Assembly (NCBI GenBank): GCA_004283105.1
Contig: SHLN01000063.1
Coordinates: 1-11,447 of the forward strand
Source: Acidimicrobiia bacterium
GTDB lineage: Bacteria > Actinomycetota > Acidimicrobiia > Spongiisociales > SHLN01
Reading direction: 5' to 3'
Length of the DNA: 11,447 nt
In this document: one piece after another, positions 1 to 7,021 of the stretch
How the letters are laid out: each line of letters begins with the position of its first letter
How positions within the stretch are numbered: the first letter of the stretch is position 1
Program-made: the position numbers and the translations under genes
The notes under the pieces: model-generated
Told to the model about the DNA's origin: nothing
What the model saw: only the letters and a program-made list of their open reading frames with translations
Databases searched by the model: none

Positions 1-84
1 GTTCTAGAGCCGGATTGAGGGGCGATCGAGGCCCGCGTGAGACGGTTGGCGACAGACGTCAAGAGAACTCTCGAAGGAGGAGCC

Positions 85-552
85 ATGACGAATCACGCAC
101 TTGACCGGACAACCGCCCAACCGGTAGTCACCGCCAACCTCCGGCTTCGGCACCTGCTGGAGTTCGGAGCTGCGGCAGTGGCGGCTGCCATCATCGTTGC
201 AGTCGCAGTTGCCGTCTCTGGTGGATCAGATGTCTCGACCCCGCCGGTGCAGGCCCAATCCCTGCGCTGGGAGGCCCTCGTTGCCAGCGAGTACCCGGCC
301 GCTTCCCCGGCTGCGGTGGCAGAGGCCGCCCGCTGGACGGCGATGGCTGAGGCCTATGCCGACTACAGCATCCTTCCCCAGGGGCAAATCGCGGCAGGAG
401 CCCGGCTGACCGCCCAGGCCAACTCGTTCACCCAGGCGACGGCCGCACAGGCGGCACGTCTCACCGGGTTGGCCGAGTTCTACACGAGCCTGCCACCGGC
501 CCTGCAAGCGGCCGCCGACCGTTACCAGGGACAGGCGGAGGCACTCCGGTGA
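85..552 (+). CDS. Small single-pass membrane protein with alanine-rich repeat tail, function unknown
   Basis: I do not recognise this 155-residue protein. The ATG at 85 is chosen because AAGGAGG lies 5 nt upstream; the frame stays open back to a GTG at 37, but that extension would run through this ribosome binding site. Residues 1-26 are polar, about 27-44 form one hydrophobic helix rich in Ala and Val, and the remainder should be extracytoplasmic. The tail is Ala-rich and helical, with a loosely repeated motif: AARWTAMAEAY (81-91), GARLTAQANSF (105-115), AARLTGLAEFY (123-133), and weaker copies near 60 and 143. There is no lipobox, catalytic motif or cysteine. Because a strong terminator follows, it is probably not co-transcribed with the large regulator downstream. 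Nothing is identifiable in bases 1-84 beyond the ribosome binding site; an upstream gene may end there, but I cannot place it. Confidence 0.7.
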   Translation: MTNHALDRTTAQPVVTANLRLRHLLEFGAAAVAAAIIVAVAVAVSGGSDVSTPPVQAQSLRWEALVASEYPAASPAAVAEAARWTAMAEAYADYSILPQGQIAAGARLTAQANSFTQATAAQAARLTGLAEFYTSLPPALQAAADRYQGQAEALR

Positions 553-567
553 TCGACGGCCGAACGA

Positions 568-598
568 AAGAAGCCCGTCCCCCGTGGACGGGCTTCTT
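568..598 (+). terminator. Rho-independent-type hairpin terminator
   Basis: A perfect 13-bp stem, AAGAAGCCCGTCC (568-580) pairing with GGACGGGCTTCTT (586-598), closes a 5-nt loop. It is followed by CGATTTT, a short T run at 602-605. It begins 16 nt after the stop codon of the small membrane protein and lies ahead of the next start, so it should insulate the two genes. Confidence 0.85.
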
Positions 599-675
599 CG
601 ATTTTGGGGAGATGGACCCTAGAAGGCGCTGCGGGCTACGGGCATTGTGGTGGCAAGCTCAGGGAGGGGTGCACG

Positions 676-3600
676 ATGCATTTTCAGCTGCTCGGTCCGT
701 TGCGCGTTTCACACGGCGACGCCGAAGCCAATCTCGGGGGCCACAAGCAGCGGGTCGTGCTTGCCGGCTTGCTCCTCAATACCAATCGAGTGGTAGGCAC
801 CGATGAGCTGATCGAGTGGGTCTGGGGCGAGGATGCTCCCCGTACCGCCGCTCACTCGATCCAGATCTACGTGTCCGAATTGCGTAAAGCCCTTCGTCCG
901 TTGGCCTCGAAGGAGCTCATCGTCACCCGGGAACCGGGCTATGTGCTCGAGATCGACGAAGACGACGTCGACGTCGACGAGTTCGAGCGGTTGGTTTCCG
1001 AGGCCGCTCTCGATCTGCAGGAGGGACGCCCGAACGAGGCAGCCGAGCGAGCCCGGGCCGCTCTCGGGCTGTGGCACGGACCCGCGTTGTCCGAGTTCCG
1101 GTACGACGAGTTTGCTCAGAGCACCATCCGCCGCCTCGATGACGAGCACCTCGCCGCCCAAGAACTCCTCACCGAATCCGAACTCGCCACCGGCCGGGCG
1201 GTTGCCGCTCTCACTCGCATCGAGGCGCTCGTCGAGGCCCACCCGCTGCGGGAGAGTGCTACCGGACTACTCATGCAGGCGCTGTATCGCAACGGGCGGG
1301 CAGCCGACGCACTTGGCACCTACCAGCGTCTTCGGCACCGGCTCGGCGACGAGCTCGGGGTCGAACCCTCACCCCACCTTCAACAGCTCGAAGACCGGAT
1401 CCTCATCCAGGACCCCTCACTCGGCCAACAACCGCCCTCGCCCGGCTCTCGCAACCCCTACAAAGGACTCCGTCCCTTTGGCGAAGACGATGCCGCCGAC
1501 TTCTTCGGGCGCACGGCGCTGCTCGCGCAGCTCACTTCACGACTCCGCGACGGATCCCGGTTCCTCTCCCTCGTGGGACCAAGCGGCTCAGGCAAATCAA
1601 GCGCGGTTCGGGCCGGCCTGATACCCGCGCTGCGGGAGAACGAGGTGCCGGGCGCGTCCGAGTGGGCGATCGCCGTGATGACCCCCGGCTCCCAGCCCAT
1701 TGCCGAGGCAGTGGCTGCCCTCCGGGCGGCTGTCCCTCCCGACGTGGACGTGCCTCCCGGGAGCGAGCCTCGCTCCCTCACGGCCGCCATTCAAACCTGC
1801 CGCGCCTCCGGGGTTGACTTGCTCCTCGTCGTCGATCAATTCGAGGAGCTGTTCACCCTCGTCGACAACGAGCTGACACGGCAGACGTTTCTCGACATTC
1901 TCAGCGAATCACTGGCGGCACCCGGAGCCTCACTTCGACTGGTTATCACCTTGCGGGGCGACTTCTACGACCGGCCGCTCCTCTACGAGGGATTCGGGCC
2001 CCCGTTTGCTGAGTCCGTTGTGTCGGTAATGCCGCTCACCCCCTCCGAGCTGGGCGAGGCGGCGGCCGGCCCCGCCCAGCGCTCCGGAGTCGCAGCCGAG
2101 CCCCAGCTCATCGCCGCCCTCGTAGCAGACGTGGCAGGCCGGTCAGGAGCCCTTCCCCTCTTCCAATACACCCTCACCGACCTCTTTGATCGACGTTCGA
2201 GCACCACTCTGACCCTCGAGGACTACCAGGGCCTCGGCGGCCTCGAAGGTGCACTGGTGGGACGGGCAGAAGCCGCCTTCGCCACCCTCACCCCCAGCCA
2301 GCAAACGGGCATCCGCCAGGTGATGCTGCGAATGGTCCGGATCGGACCCGAGGCCGAAGCCGCGCGCAGGCAAGTGCCGGTCCGGGAGTTGTCGTTGCTC
2401 CCCATCGACGGAGCCGACCTGCACTCGTCCCTCAACACGTTTGGAGCACTCCGACTGCTGTCCTTTGACCGATCACCGGACGGGACGCCAACGGTCGAAA
2501 TCGCACACGAAGCCCTCCTCGACACCTGGGGACGCTTCCGCCACTGGATCGACGACAACCGAGCCGACCTGCGCAAGCAGGCGTCCCTAGCTGCTGCGGT
2601 GTCGGCGTGGAGCGAGGCCGGCCACGACGCCGACTATCTCCCGGCGGGCGCACAACTGGCGGAACTCGAGCTTTGGGTGGCCGCGACCGATTTGGGCCTC
2701 ACCGAACCCGAACACCGCTACCTCGAAGAGGCCCGCCGCCGCCGCCTCCTCCAGCAGGAAGAAGCCGCCACGGCCGCGGCCCACACCCGCCGCCTCACTC
2801 GTCGGGCACGCCTCGGCCTCATCGGCCTCGCCATACTCATCGTCGCAGGATTGGCGGGCGGCCTCGCTGCGCTCATCCTGAGCGGAGGCGAAGGCCCTCG
2901 CGTAGCACTGGTATATGCCGGCCGGGGAGATCAGGCGTTCGGCGATCTCGAAGCCTCCGGGTGGGATCGCGCCCTCCGGGAACTCACGTTCCAGGCCGAA
3001 GAGATCATTCCCATCGCCGACTCCACCGACGAGATTGAGAGCGCCGCGGCAGCCGGGTTCGACCTCATCATCAGCGGAGGGATCCTCCACGGCGGGATCG
3101 CCGAGGCCTCAGCGGATTATCCCGACACCTCCTTTGTCCAAATCGACATGGTGGTGGACGGACCGAACGTGACCTCCTACCTGTTTGCTCAGAACGAAGG
3201 CTCCTACCTCGCAGGCGTGGCGGCGGCCCTCGAAACCCGTACCGGCACCGTCGGATTCCTCGGCGGCATGAACATTCCCATCATCAACGAGTTCCGGGCC
3301 GGGTTCGAGGCAGGAGTGCGCGCCACCGATCCGACCGTCACCGTCCTCGCCACCTATCCCCCGGCGACGGTAACCACCCCGTTCGCACGGGCAGACATCG
3401 GGGCCCAGGCCGGACACTTCCTCATGGATCAGGGCGCCGACGTTGTGTTTGCCGCAGCCGGGATCACCGGGTGGGGTGTACTCGACGCCATCGCCGAACG
3501 GACCGATCTGGACGGAACCCATCGCTGGTACATCGGCGCCGACGTCGATCAGTACCTCCTCACCGAAGATCGCCAGCGGCCCCACGTGCTCACCTCGATG

Positions 3601-4206
3601 GTGAAGCGGGTCGATGAGGCTGTGCACCGTGCCATCTCCGACTTCGTCGATGGCGAGCTAGAACCAGGAACCCGGGTCCTTGGTGTGGCCGAAGGTGGTG
3701 TCGGATTGGCAGCCTCGGGTGGATTCCTGGATCAGCATCAGGCAGCCATTACCGCCGCCACCGCCACCCTGGCAGACCCCACAACCGAGATACCAATCGC
3801 TACCGGCCCGGTGATCGACATGCCGGAGGAGCCTCTGCCGGCAACGGAGGTCATCGTGACCTTCGACGGCGAGACCTGCGATTTCGCCGGCCTGGAGGCA
3901 ATCACGCTTGACGAGCCCTTCGCGCTTGTCGTGACCAACACCTCCGAGGGGGACGCCTTCACCGGCTTCATCCCGGTACTCGACGAAACTCTGACGTTCG
4001 AAGACCTCCAGCAACGCTCCGTTGCAGCGTCGGCGAATGACGTACCCGACCACCTCGATCTGTTCCGCTCGCAAGGGATGGCAGGTCCTCCGGGGATTCG
4101 ATCCGTCGTGGTCACCCTCGATGCCGGACACTGGGGGGCCTTCTGCACCACAGCGACCGACGAAGGGAACGTCGCCTACCCGGCCGCCCTCATAGAGCTG
4201 GGATAG
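676..4206 (+). CDS. Transmembrane BTAD/SARP-nSTAND1-BMP fusion regulator
   Basis: This 1176-residue protein is probably a membrane-bound signal-responsive transcription regulator. The ATG at 676 follows GGGAGGGG and opens on the typical SARP start MHFQLLGPLRV; the frame extends to 604 but upstream residues look non-coding. Domains in order: OmpR-type winged helix (about 1-93); BTAD helical domain (about 95-245, ending in the hallmark LGDELGVEPSPHLQQLEDRI); nSTAND1 NTPase opening with NPYKGLRPF (260-268) and FFGR (276-279), Walker A GPSGSGKSS with Lys307, Walker B LLLVVDQFEELF with Asp387 and Glu390/391, LRGDFYDR (426-433) and AHEALL (610-615); an Arg-rich stretch (705-712) and one membrane helix (713-735); a BMP/PnrA-like substrate-binding domain (about 742-1040); and a C-terminal domain with Cys1068 and Cys1157. 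The positive charges before the helix predict the BMP part outside the cell. Usual relatives carry TPR or WD40 repeats instead. No ABC permease genes adjoin, so sensing is likelier than transport. The ligand is unknown; known BMP proteins bind nucleosides or riboflavin. Confidence 0.9.
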   Translation: MHFQLLGPLRVSHGDAEANLGGHKQRVVLAGLLLNTNRVVGTDELIEWVWGEDAPRTAAHSIQIYVSELRKALRPLASKELIVTREPGYVLEIDEDDVDVDEFERLVSEAALDLQEGRPNEAAERARAALGLWHGPALSEFRYDEFAQSTIRRLDDEHLAAQELLTESELATGRAVAALTRIEALVEAHPLRESATGLLMQALYRNGRAADALGTYQRLRHRLGDELGVEPSPHLQQLEDRILIQDPSLGQQPPSPGSRNPYKGLRPFGEDDAADFFGRTALLAQLTSRLRDGSRFLSLVGPSGSGKSSAVRAGLIPALRENEVPGASEWAIAVMTPGSQPIAEAVAALRAAVPPDVDVPPGSEPRSLTAAIQTCRASGVDLLLVVDQFEELFTLVDNELTRQTFLDILSESLAAPGASLRLVITLRGDFYDRPLLYEGFGPPFAESVVSVMPLTPSELGEAAAGPAQRSGVAAEPQLIAALVADVAGRSGALPLFQYTLTDLFDRRSSTTLTLEDYQGLGGLEGALVGRAEAAFATLTPSQQTGIRQVMLRMVRIGPEAEAARRQVPVRELSLLPIDGADLHSSLNTFGALRLLSFDRSPDGTPTVEIAHEALLDTWGRFRHWIDDNRADLRKQASLAAAVSAWSEAGHDADYLPAGAQLAELELWVAATDLGLTEPEHRYLEEARRRRLLQQEEAATAAAHTRRLTRRARLGLIGLAILIVAGLAGGLAALILSGGEGPRVALVYAGRGDQAFGDLEASGWDRALRELTFQAEEIIPIADSTDEIESAAAAGFDLIISGGILHGGIAEASADYPDTSFVQIDMVVDGPNVTSYLFAQNEGSYLAGVAAALETRTGTVGFLGGMNIPIINEFRAGFEAGVRATDPTVTVLATYPPATVTTPFARADIGAQAGHFLMDQGADVVFAAAGITGWGVLDAIAERTDLDGTHRWYIGADVDQYLLTEDRQRPHVLTSMVKRVDEAVHRAISDFVDGELEPGTRVLGVAEGGVGLAASGGFLDQHQAAITAATATLADPTTEIPIATGPVIDMPEEPLPATEVIVTFDGETCDFAGLEAITLDEPFALVVTNTSEGDAFTGFIPVLDETLTFEDLQQRSVAASANDVPDHLDLFRSQGMAGPPGIRSVVVTLDAGHWGAFCTTATDEGNVAYPAALIELG

Positions 4207-4240
4207 CGACGCCGGGAATTGCCCTCAAGCCTCCAACGGC

Positions 4241-4255
4241 ATTGACGAAGTCAAT
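4241..4255 (+). promoter_or_regulatory. Small hairpin or operator-like palindrome ahead of the 4262 gene
   Basis: ATTGAC (4241-4246), a GAA loop and GTCAAT (4250-4255) form a perfect 6-bp inverted repeat. It abuts the Shine-Dalgarno-like AGGAA (4256-4260) and sits 6 nt before the ATG at 4262. It could be a weak mRNA hairpin near the ribosome site or a protein-binding site. A match this short may also be chance. Confidence 0.25.
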
Positions 4256-4261
4256 AGGAAT

Positions 4262-4909
4262 ATGTGTACCGAAGAGTGCGGGCGACTCGAACCCCCGAAT
4301 GAGCAAGAGCTATTGGAAGCGTTCGGGATCGTGGCCAGGGATGCCTTTGCGTTCCTCGGACCCGACCATGGGCTCCGGCCGAGTGAGCTCGCCACCTTCG
4401 CCCTCGAAGCGACTGGACGGACACCGGTAGCGGCCGACGAGGTTCGCTATCCGTTCCTGGCAGTGGTCGAGTACACCGGGGCCGGCCCGCCGATCCGGCT
4501 CAGCTACGGGGAACGCGGATACCACCTCGACCTCGAGATCGGAGCAAATGGGAGCGGGTATCACCCGCTGGCGAGTTGGCTGGACGCGCTCGGCATTGCC
4601 CACGAGCCCACCGACGACTCCGGCGTCGCTACGTCCACCGCCCTCGCCCGACACGCCCGCCGGCTCGCCCAGGGACTCCGCGGCAACTTCAACGAGATCC
4701 AGTCTGCCGACCAGAACATCATCGACCAGTTGGGTGCGCAGGGTGCCCGAACCCCCGCCCGACTCAACCGAACCCGCGACCGCGCCCATTCCGCGTTCGC
4801 GGACGGCGACTACGCGATGTACGTCGAGCTGCTCGAGCCGTTCGAGAGTGCCCTGACGATGACCGAGCGGCGCAAACTGGACTATTCGAAAGGCAAATCG
4901 GCCGCGTAG
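4262..4909 (+). CDS. Hypothetical protein, 215 residues, likely cytoplasmic
   Basis: I do not recognise the family. The ATG at 4262 follows AGGAA at a very short spacing of about 1 nt, so initiation may be weak or the true start may differ, but no better in-frame start with a ribosome site is visible. There is no signal peptide or membrane helix. The N-terminal half (about 10-120) has mixed sheet and helix character, with YPFLAVVEYTG and a Gly/Tyr-containing stretch (LSYGERGYHLDLEIG). The C-terminal half is helical and charged and contains RRLAQGLRGNFNEIQSADQN. The only two cysteines are at positions 2 and 6. The gene begins 55 nt after the fusion regulator with no obvious terminator between, so the two may be co-transcribed and functionally linked; that is inference from position only. 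Its last codons form one arm of the hairpin at 4894-4920. Confidence 0.75.
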   Translation: MCTEECGRLEPPNEQELLEAFGIVARDAFAFLGPDHGLRPSELATFALEATGRTPVAADEVRYPFLAVVEYTGAGPPIRLSYGERGYHLDLEIGANGSGYHPLASWLDALGIAHEPTDDSGVATSTALARHARRLAQGLRGNFNEIQSADQNIIDQLGAQGARTPARLNRTRDRAHSAFADGDYAMYVELLEPFESALTMTERRKLDYSKGKSAA

Positions 4910-4920
4910 CGGCCGATTTG
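4894..4920 (+). terminator. Hairpin overlapping the stop codon of the 4262-4909 gene
   Basis: CAAATCGGCCGC (4894-4905) and GCGGCCGATTTG (4909-4920) form a perfect 12-bp stem with a 3-nt GTA loop. The TAG stop codon (4907-4909) lies in the loop and first base of the right arm. No T tract follows, so it is not a textbook intrinsic terminator, but the stem is strong and, because the arms are symmetric, could serve the convergent - strand transcript too. Confidence 0.6.
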
Positions 4921-4947
4921 GTCAACGATCGACTGTCAACGGTCAAC
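4920..4947 (+). repeat. Heptamer tandem array A (4 units)
   Basis: Four contiguous 7-bp units: GGTCAAC, GATCGAC, TGTCAAC, GGTCAAC. The array starts at the last base of the hairpin that ends the upstream gene. In the sense of that gene the units fit an NGTCNNN pattern shared with the arrays at 5683, 7947 and 7990; the second unit deviates at its second position. Confidence 0.65.
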
Positions 4948-5006
4948 AGCTCTCCCCGCCGACAAGTCTTGCTGGATCTCACCGTCCGCATGAGAGCGTT
5001 CTGGCA

Positions 5007-5031
5007 CCCCTCCCACCGACGGTGGGAGGGG
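5007..5031. repeat. GC-rich REP-like palindrome
   Basis: CCCCTCCCACC (5007-5017) and GGTGGGAGGGG (5021-5031) form a perfect 11-bp inverted repeat around GAC, followed by a G-rich tail CTGGGGGTGGG. It sits between two convergent genes. The composition and tail resemble dispersed intergenic palindromes seen in many environmental bacterial genomes. A role as a bidirectional terminator is possible, but there is no T tract. Only one copy is in this window, so its repetitive nature is inferred. Confidence 0.5.
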
Positions 5032-5077
5032 CTGGGGGTGGGCTGAAAGCGCGTTCCTGTGCTCTTGCCCACGACTG

Positions 5078-5605
5078 CTAGCCAACCGCCACAAACACTC
5101 CGTCGATTACTTCGCCCTCTACGAGAACGGGCTGGTCGGACCAGGTGACGCCCTGCTCGATGGAGAGGACTCCGAGGTCGGCGCCGGCGGTGTTGTCGAA
5201 CGGTATTGACGCTCCACCACACTGGGGCGGGAACGACTCGGCAAGAGCTTCGCACAGCCGGGCACCGGTTCCGTCGTCGAAGTAGAAGCCGCTGATGACG
5301 AACCCGCCGTCGATGGGAGTGTCGACAACCGAGGTGATCGCCAGACCGGGAGGCGGCGGCACCGGCGGCTCACCCGAATCGGGGAATGTGTCCTCACAGA
5401 CCGGCTCTCCGGCGAGGCAGGTCCCGGCAACATCGCCGTCGCCTCCCCCGGACGAGTCGACCGGAAGGTCGGCTACGAGACCGCTCCCATCCCCGCCGGC
5501 CCCGGCATCACCCGGTAGCTCATTTGTCGTCTCGTCACTGCCACACGCAGCGAATACGAGGGCCAGCAGGCCCACAACCGCCACAAGCCGTACGCGCTTG
5601 ATCAT
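5078..5605 (-). CDS. Small secreted lipoprotein with four extra cysteines, function unknown
   Basis: This is a 175-residue predicted lipoprotein, anchored to the outer face of the membrane. The ATG at 5605 is chosen because AAGGAG lies about 10 nt upstream and MIKRVRLVAVVGLLALVF makes a good signal peptide; an ATG at 5638 would add 11 residues that run through the ribosome site. The lipobox is FAAC with Cys21 as the lipidated residue. Residues 22-61 are a Gly/Asp-rich linker, and PPVPPPP (80-86) is a second flexible segment. The folded part (about 88-175) contains ISGFYFDDGTGARLCEALA and FPPQCGG, a pattern I have the impression of seeing in other actinobacterial lipoproteins but cannot name. 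Cys63, 70, 118 and 129 could make two disulfides. It lies 112 nt downstream of yebC on the same strand, where ruvC is often found in actinobacteria, and converges with the hypothetical gene at 4262-4909. Confidence 0.75.
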   Translation of the reverse strand: MIKRVRLVAVVGLLALVFAACGSDETTNELPGDAGAGGDGSGLVADLPVDSSGGGDGDVAGTCLAGEPVCEDTFPDSGEPPVPPPPGLAITSVVDTPIDGGFVISGFYFDDGTGARLCEALAESFPPQCGGASIPFDNTAGADLGVLSIEQGVTWSDQPVLVEGEVIDGVFVAVG

Positions 5606-5682
5606 CGTCTTACGTCTCCTTGATTTCAGTAGTCCCAATTCCGACGCCGGATGCCGGGAATGAGGTTCCCAGGGTTCTGGCC

Positions 5683-5710
5683 GGTGACCGGCGACCGGTG
5701 ACTGGTGACC
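5683..5710 (-). repeat. Heptamer tandem array B (4 units)
   Basis: On the + strand four contiguous units read GGTGACC, GGCGACC, GGTGACT, GGTGACC. In the sense of yebC they read GGTCACC, AGTCACC, GGTCGCC, GGTCACC, nearly the unit of array A (GGTCAAC). The array starts 7 nt after the yebC stop codon, and in transcript order lies ahead of the lipoprotein gene. Confidence 0.7.
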
Positions 5711-5717
5711 CCTTGGG

Positions 5718-6455
5718 TCAGAGAACCTCCGCCATCACCTCGTCCGAGATGTCGAAGTTGGCGTAGACGGCCTGGACGTCGTCGAGGTCGTCTAGCGCAT
5801 CGACCAGGCGAAGCACTTTGGGAGCCGTCGATGTGTCGACGGGAACCGTCACCGACGGGAGCTGGGTCACGTCGGCGCTGTCGATGGTGATACCGGCCTC
5901 TTCGAGCGCGGCCCGAACGGCGGGGAGATCGCCCGGGGCGGTCACGATCTCCCACTGCTCTCCCGAGGCCGTCGCGTCGTCGGCACCGCCTTCGAGCGCC
6001 GCCAGCATGACATCGTCCTCCGACCCTGTCACGAGCAGGTAGCCCTTCTGGTCGAACAAGTACGCCACGGATCCGGGCTCGCCGAGGCTGCCGCCGTTCC
6101 GGGAGAACATGGAGCGGACGTCCGAGGCCGCCCGGTTCCGATTGTCGGTAAGACACTGGACGTAGAGGGCAACACCGCCGGGGGCATATCCCTCGTACCA
6201 GAGCTCCTCATAGGTGACGCCCTCGAGGTCGCCGGTGCCGCGCTTGATGGCCCGCTCGATGTTGTCGGCCGGGACACTGGCGTCCTTCGCCTTCTGGATG
6301 GCGGTGGCGAGAGATGCGTTCCCGGCGGGGTCTCCCCCACCTTCCCGGGCGGTGATCTCGATGGCCTTGACGAGCTTGCCGAACAGCTTGCCGCGCTTGG
6401 AGTCCTTGGCGGCCTTCTTGTGCTTGATCGAATGCCACTTCGAATGACCCGACAT
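5718..6455 (-). CDS. yebC: YebC/TACO1-family protein
   Basis: This cytoplasmic protein of 245 residues, the usual family length, opens with the hallmark MSGHSKWHSIKHKKAAKDSK followed by KLFGKLVKAI. Further family features are NASLATAIQKAKDASVPADN (about 46-65), the ERAIKRGTG segment, YEGYAPGG and the CLTDNRNR stretch. The family was long annotated as a DNA-binding regulator (PmpR); more recent work on bacterial YebC and mitochondrial TACO1 points to help for ribosomes translating proline-rich stretches. The ATG at 6455 has AGGAGG about 5 nt upstream and overlaps the pdxT TGA by one base (TGATG), so the two are probably translationally coupled. In many bacteria yebC precedes ruvCAB; here a lipoprotein gene takes that place. 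Confidence 0.95.
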   Translation of the reverse strand: MSGHSKWHSIKHKKAAKDSKRGKLFGKLVKAIEITAREGGGDPAGNASLATAIQKAKDASVPADNIERAIKRGTGDLEGVTYEELWYEGYAPGGVALYVQCLTDNRNRAASDVRSMFSRNGGSLGEPGSVAYLFDQKGYLLVTGSEDDVMLAALEGGADDATASGEQWEIVTAPGDLPAVRAALEEAGITIDSADVTQLPSVTVPVDTSTAPKVLRLVDALDDLDDVQAVYANFDISDEVMAEVL

Positions 6456-7018
6456 CAGCCCTCCTGGTTCAGCATGAGTGTGTGGACCCGAGTCTCACCC
6501 GTCAACTCGGGATGGAATGAAGTGGCGATGATATTCCCCTGCCGGACCATGACAGGATCATTCTCTACCGTGGCGAGTATCTCGACATCGGCTCCGGCCT
6601 TGTCGATGACCGGCGCCCGGATGAAGACAGCATGGAGCGGGTCGACGAGACCGGTGACGTCCAGTTCCGCCTCGAAGGAGTCGACCTGGCGGCCGAACGC
6701 ATTGCGCTCGACGACGACATCCAGTACCCCGAGATGAATCTGGGCCGGACCCGTGGTTCCGGCTGCGAGGAAGATCAATCCGGCACAGGTGCCGAGCGTC
6801 GGCACCCCGGAGCGGACGACGCGGCGGAGGGGTTCGAGAAGGCCATAGCGGTCTGCCAGCTTGCCGATCGTGGTCGACTCCCCGCCCGGGATGACGAGCC
6901 CATCGATCGAATCCAGCTCCCCGGGCTTGCGCACCAGCCTCGTCTCGACACCCATGCCATTGAGGAGCTGCGCGTGCTCCCGGAAATCACCCTGCAGGGC
7001 GAGAATGCCGACCGGCAT
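6455..7018 (-). CDS. pdxT: Pyridoxal 5'-phosphate synthase glutaminase subunit PdxT
   Basis: PdxT hydrolyses glutamine and channels ammonia to PdxS in the ribose 5-phosphate-dependent route to pyridoxal 5'-phosphate, in the cytoplasm. The protein is 187 residues, normal for this class I glutamine amidotransferase. It opens with VGILALQGDFREH, has PGGEST (44-49), the nucleophile in GTCAG (Cys78), and SFHPE near the end (His169, Glu171), completing the catalytic triad. RNAFGRQVDSFE is also typical. The ATG at 7018 lies only 3 nt after the pdxS stop codon and has no strong ribosome site of its own, consistent with coupling to pdxS. Its stop overlaps the yebC start by one base. All key residues are present, so it should be active. 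Confidence 0.97.
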   Translation of the reverse strand: MPVGILALQGDFREHAQLLNGMGVETRLVRKPGELDSIDGLVIPGGESTTIGKLADRYGLLEPLRRVVRSGVPTLGTCAGLIFLAAGTTGPAQIHLGVLDVVVERNAFGRQVDSFEAELDVTGLVDPLHAVFIRAPVIDKAGADVEILATVENDPVMVRQGNIIATSFHPELTGETRVHTLMLNQEG

Positions 7019-7021
7019 CGA

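Noticed and set aside
604..675. Upstream extension of the fusion regulator
   Set aside because: The GGGAGGGG ribosome site at 662-669 and the canonical SARP opening MHFQLLGPLRV favour the ATG at 676.
2881..3795. Separate BMP-family ABC transporter receptor gene
   Set aside because: The frame is continuous with the NTPase part, there is no own start with a ribosome site or lipobox, and no permease or ATPase genes are nearby.
3841..4203. Copper-binding cupredoxin domain
   Set aside because: There are no His and Met ligands after Cys1157, so a type 1 copper site cannot be supported.
4920..4947. SARP operator (direct heptamer repeats) for the fusion regulator
   Set aside because: Known SARP sites are heptamers spaced about 11 bp apart to lie on one DNA face, upstream of promoters. 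These have a 7-bp period and sit after genes.
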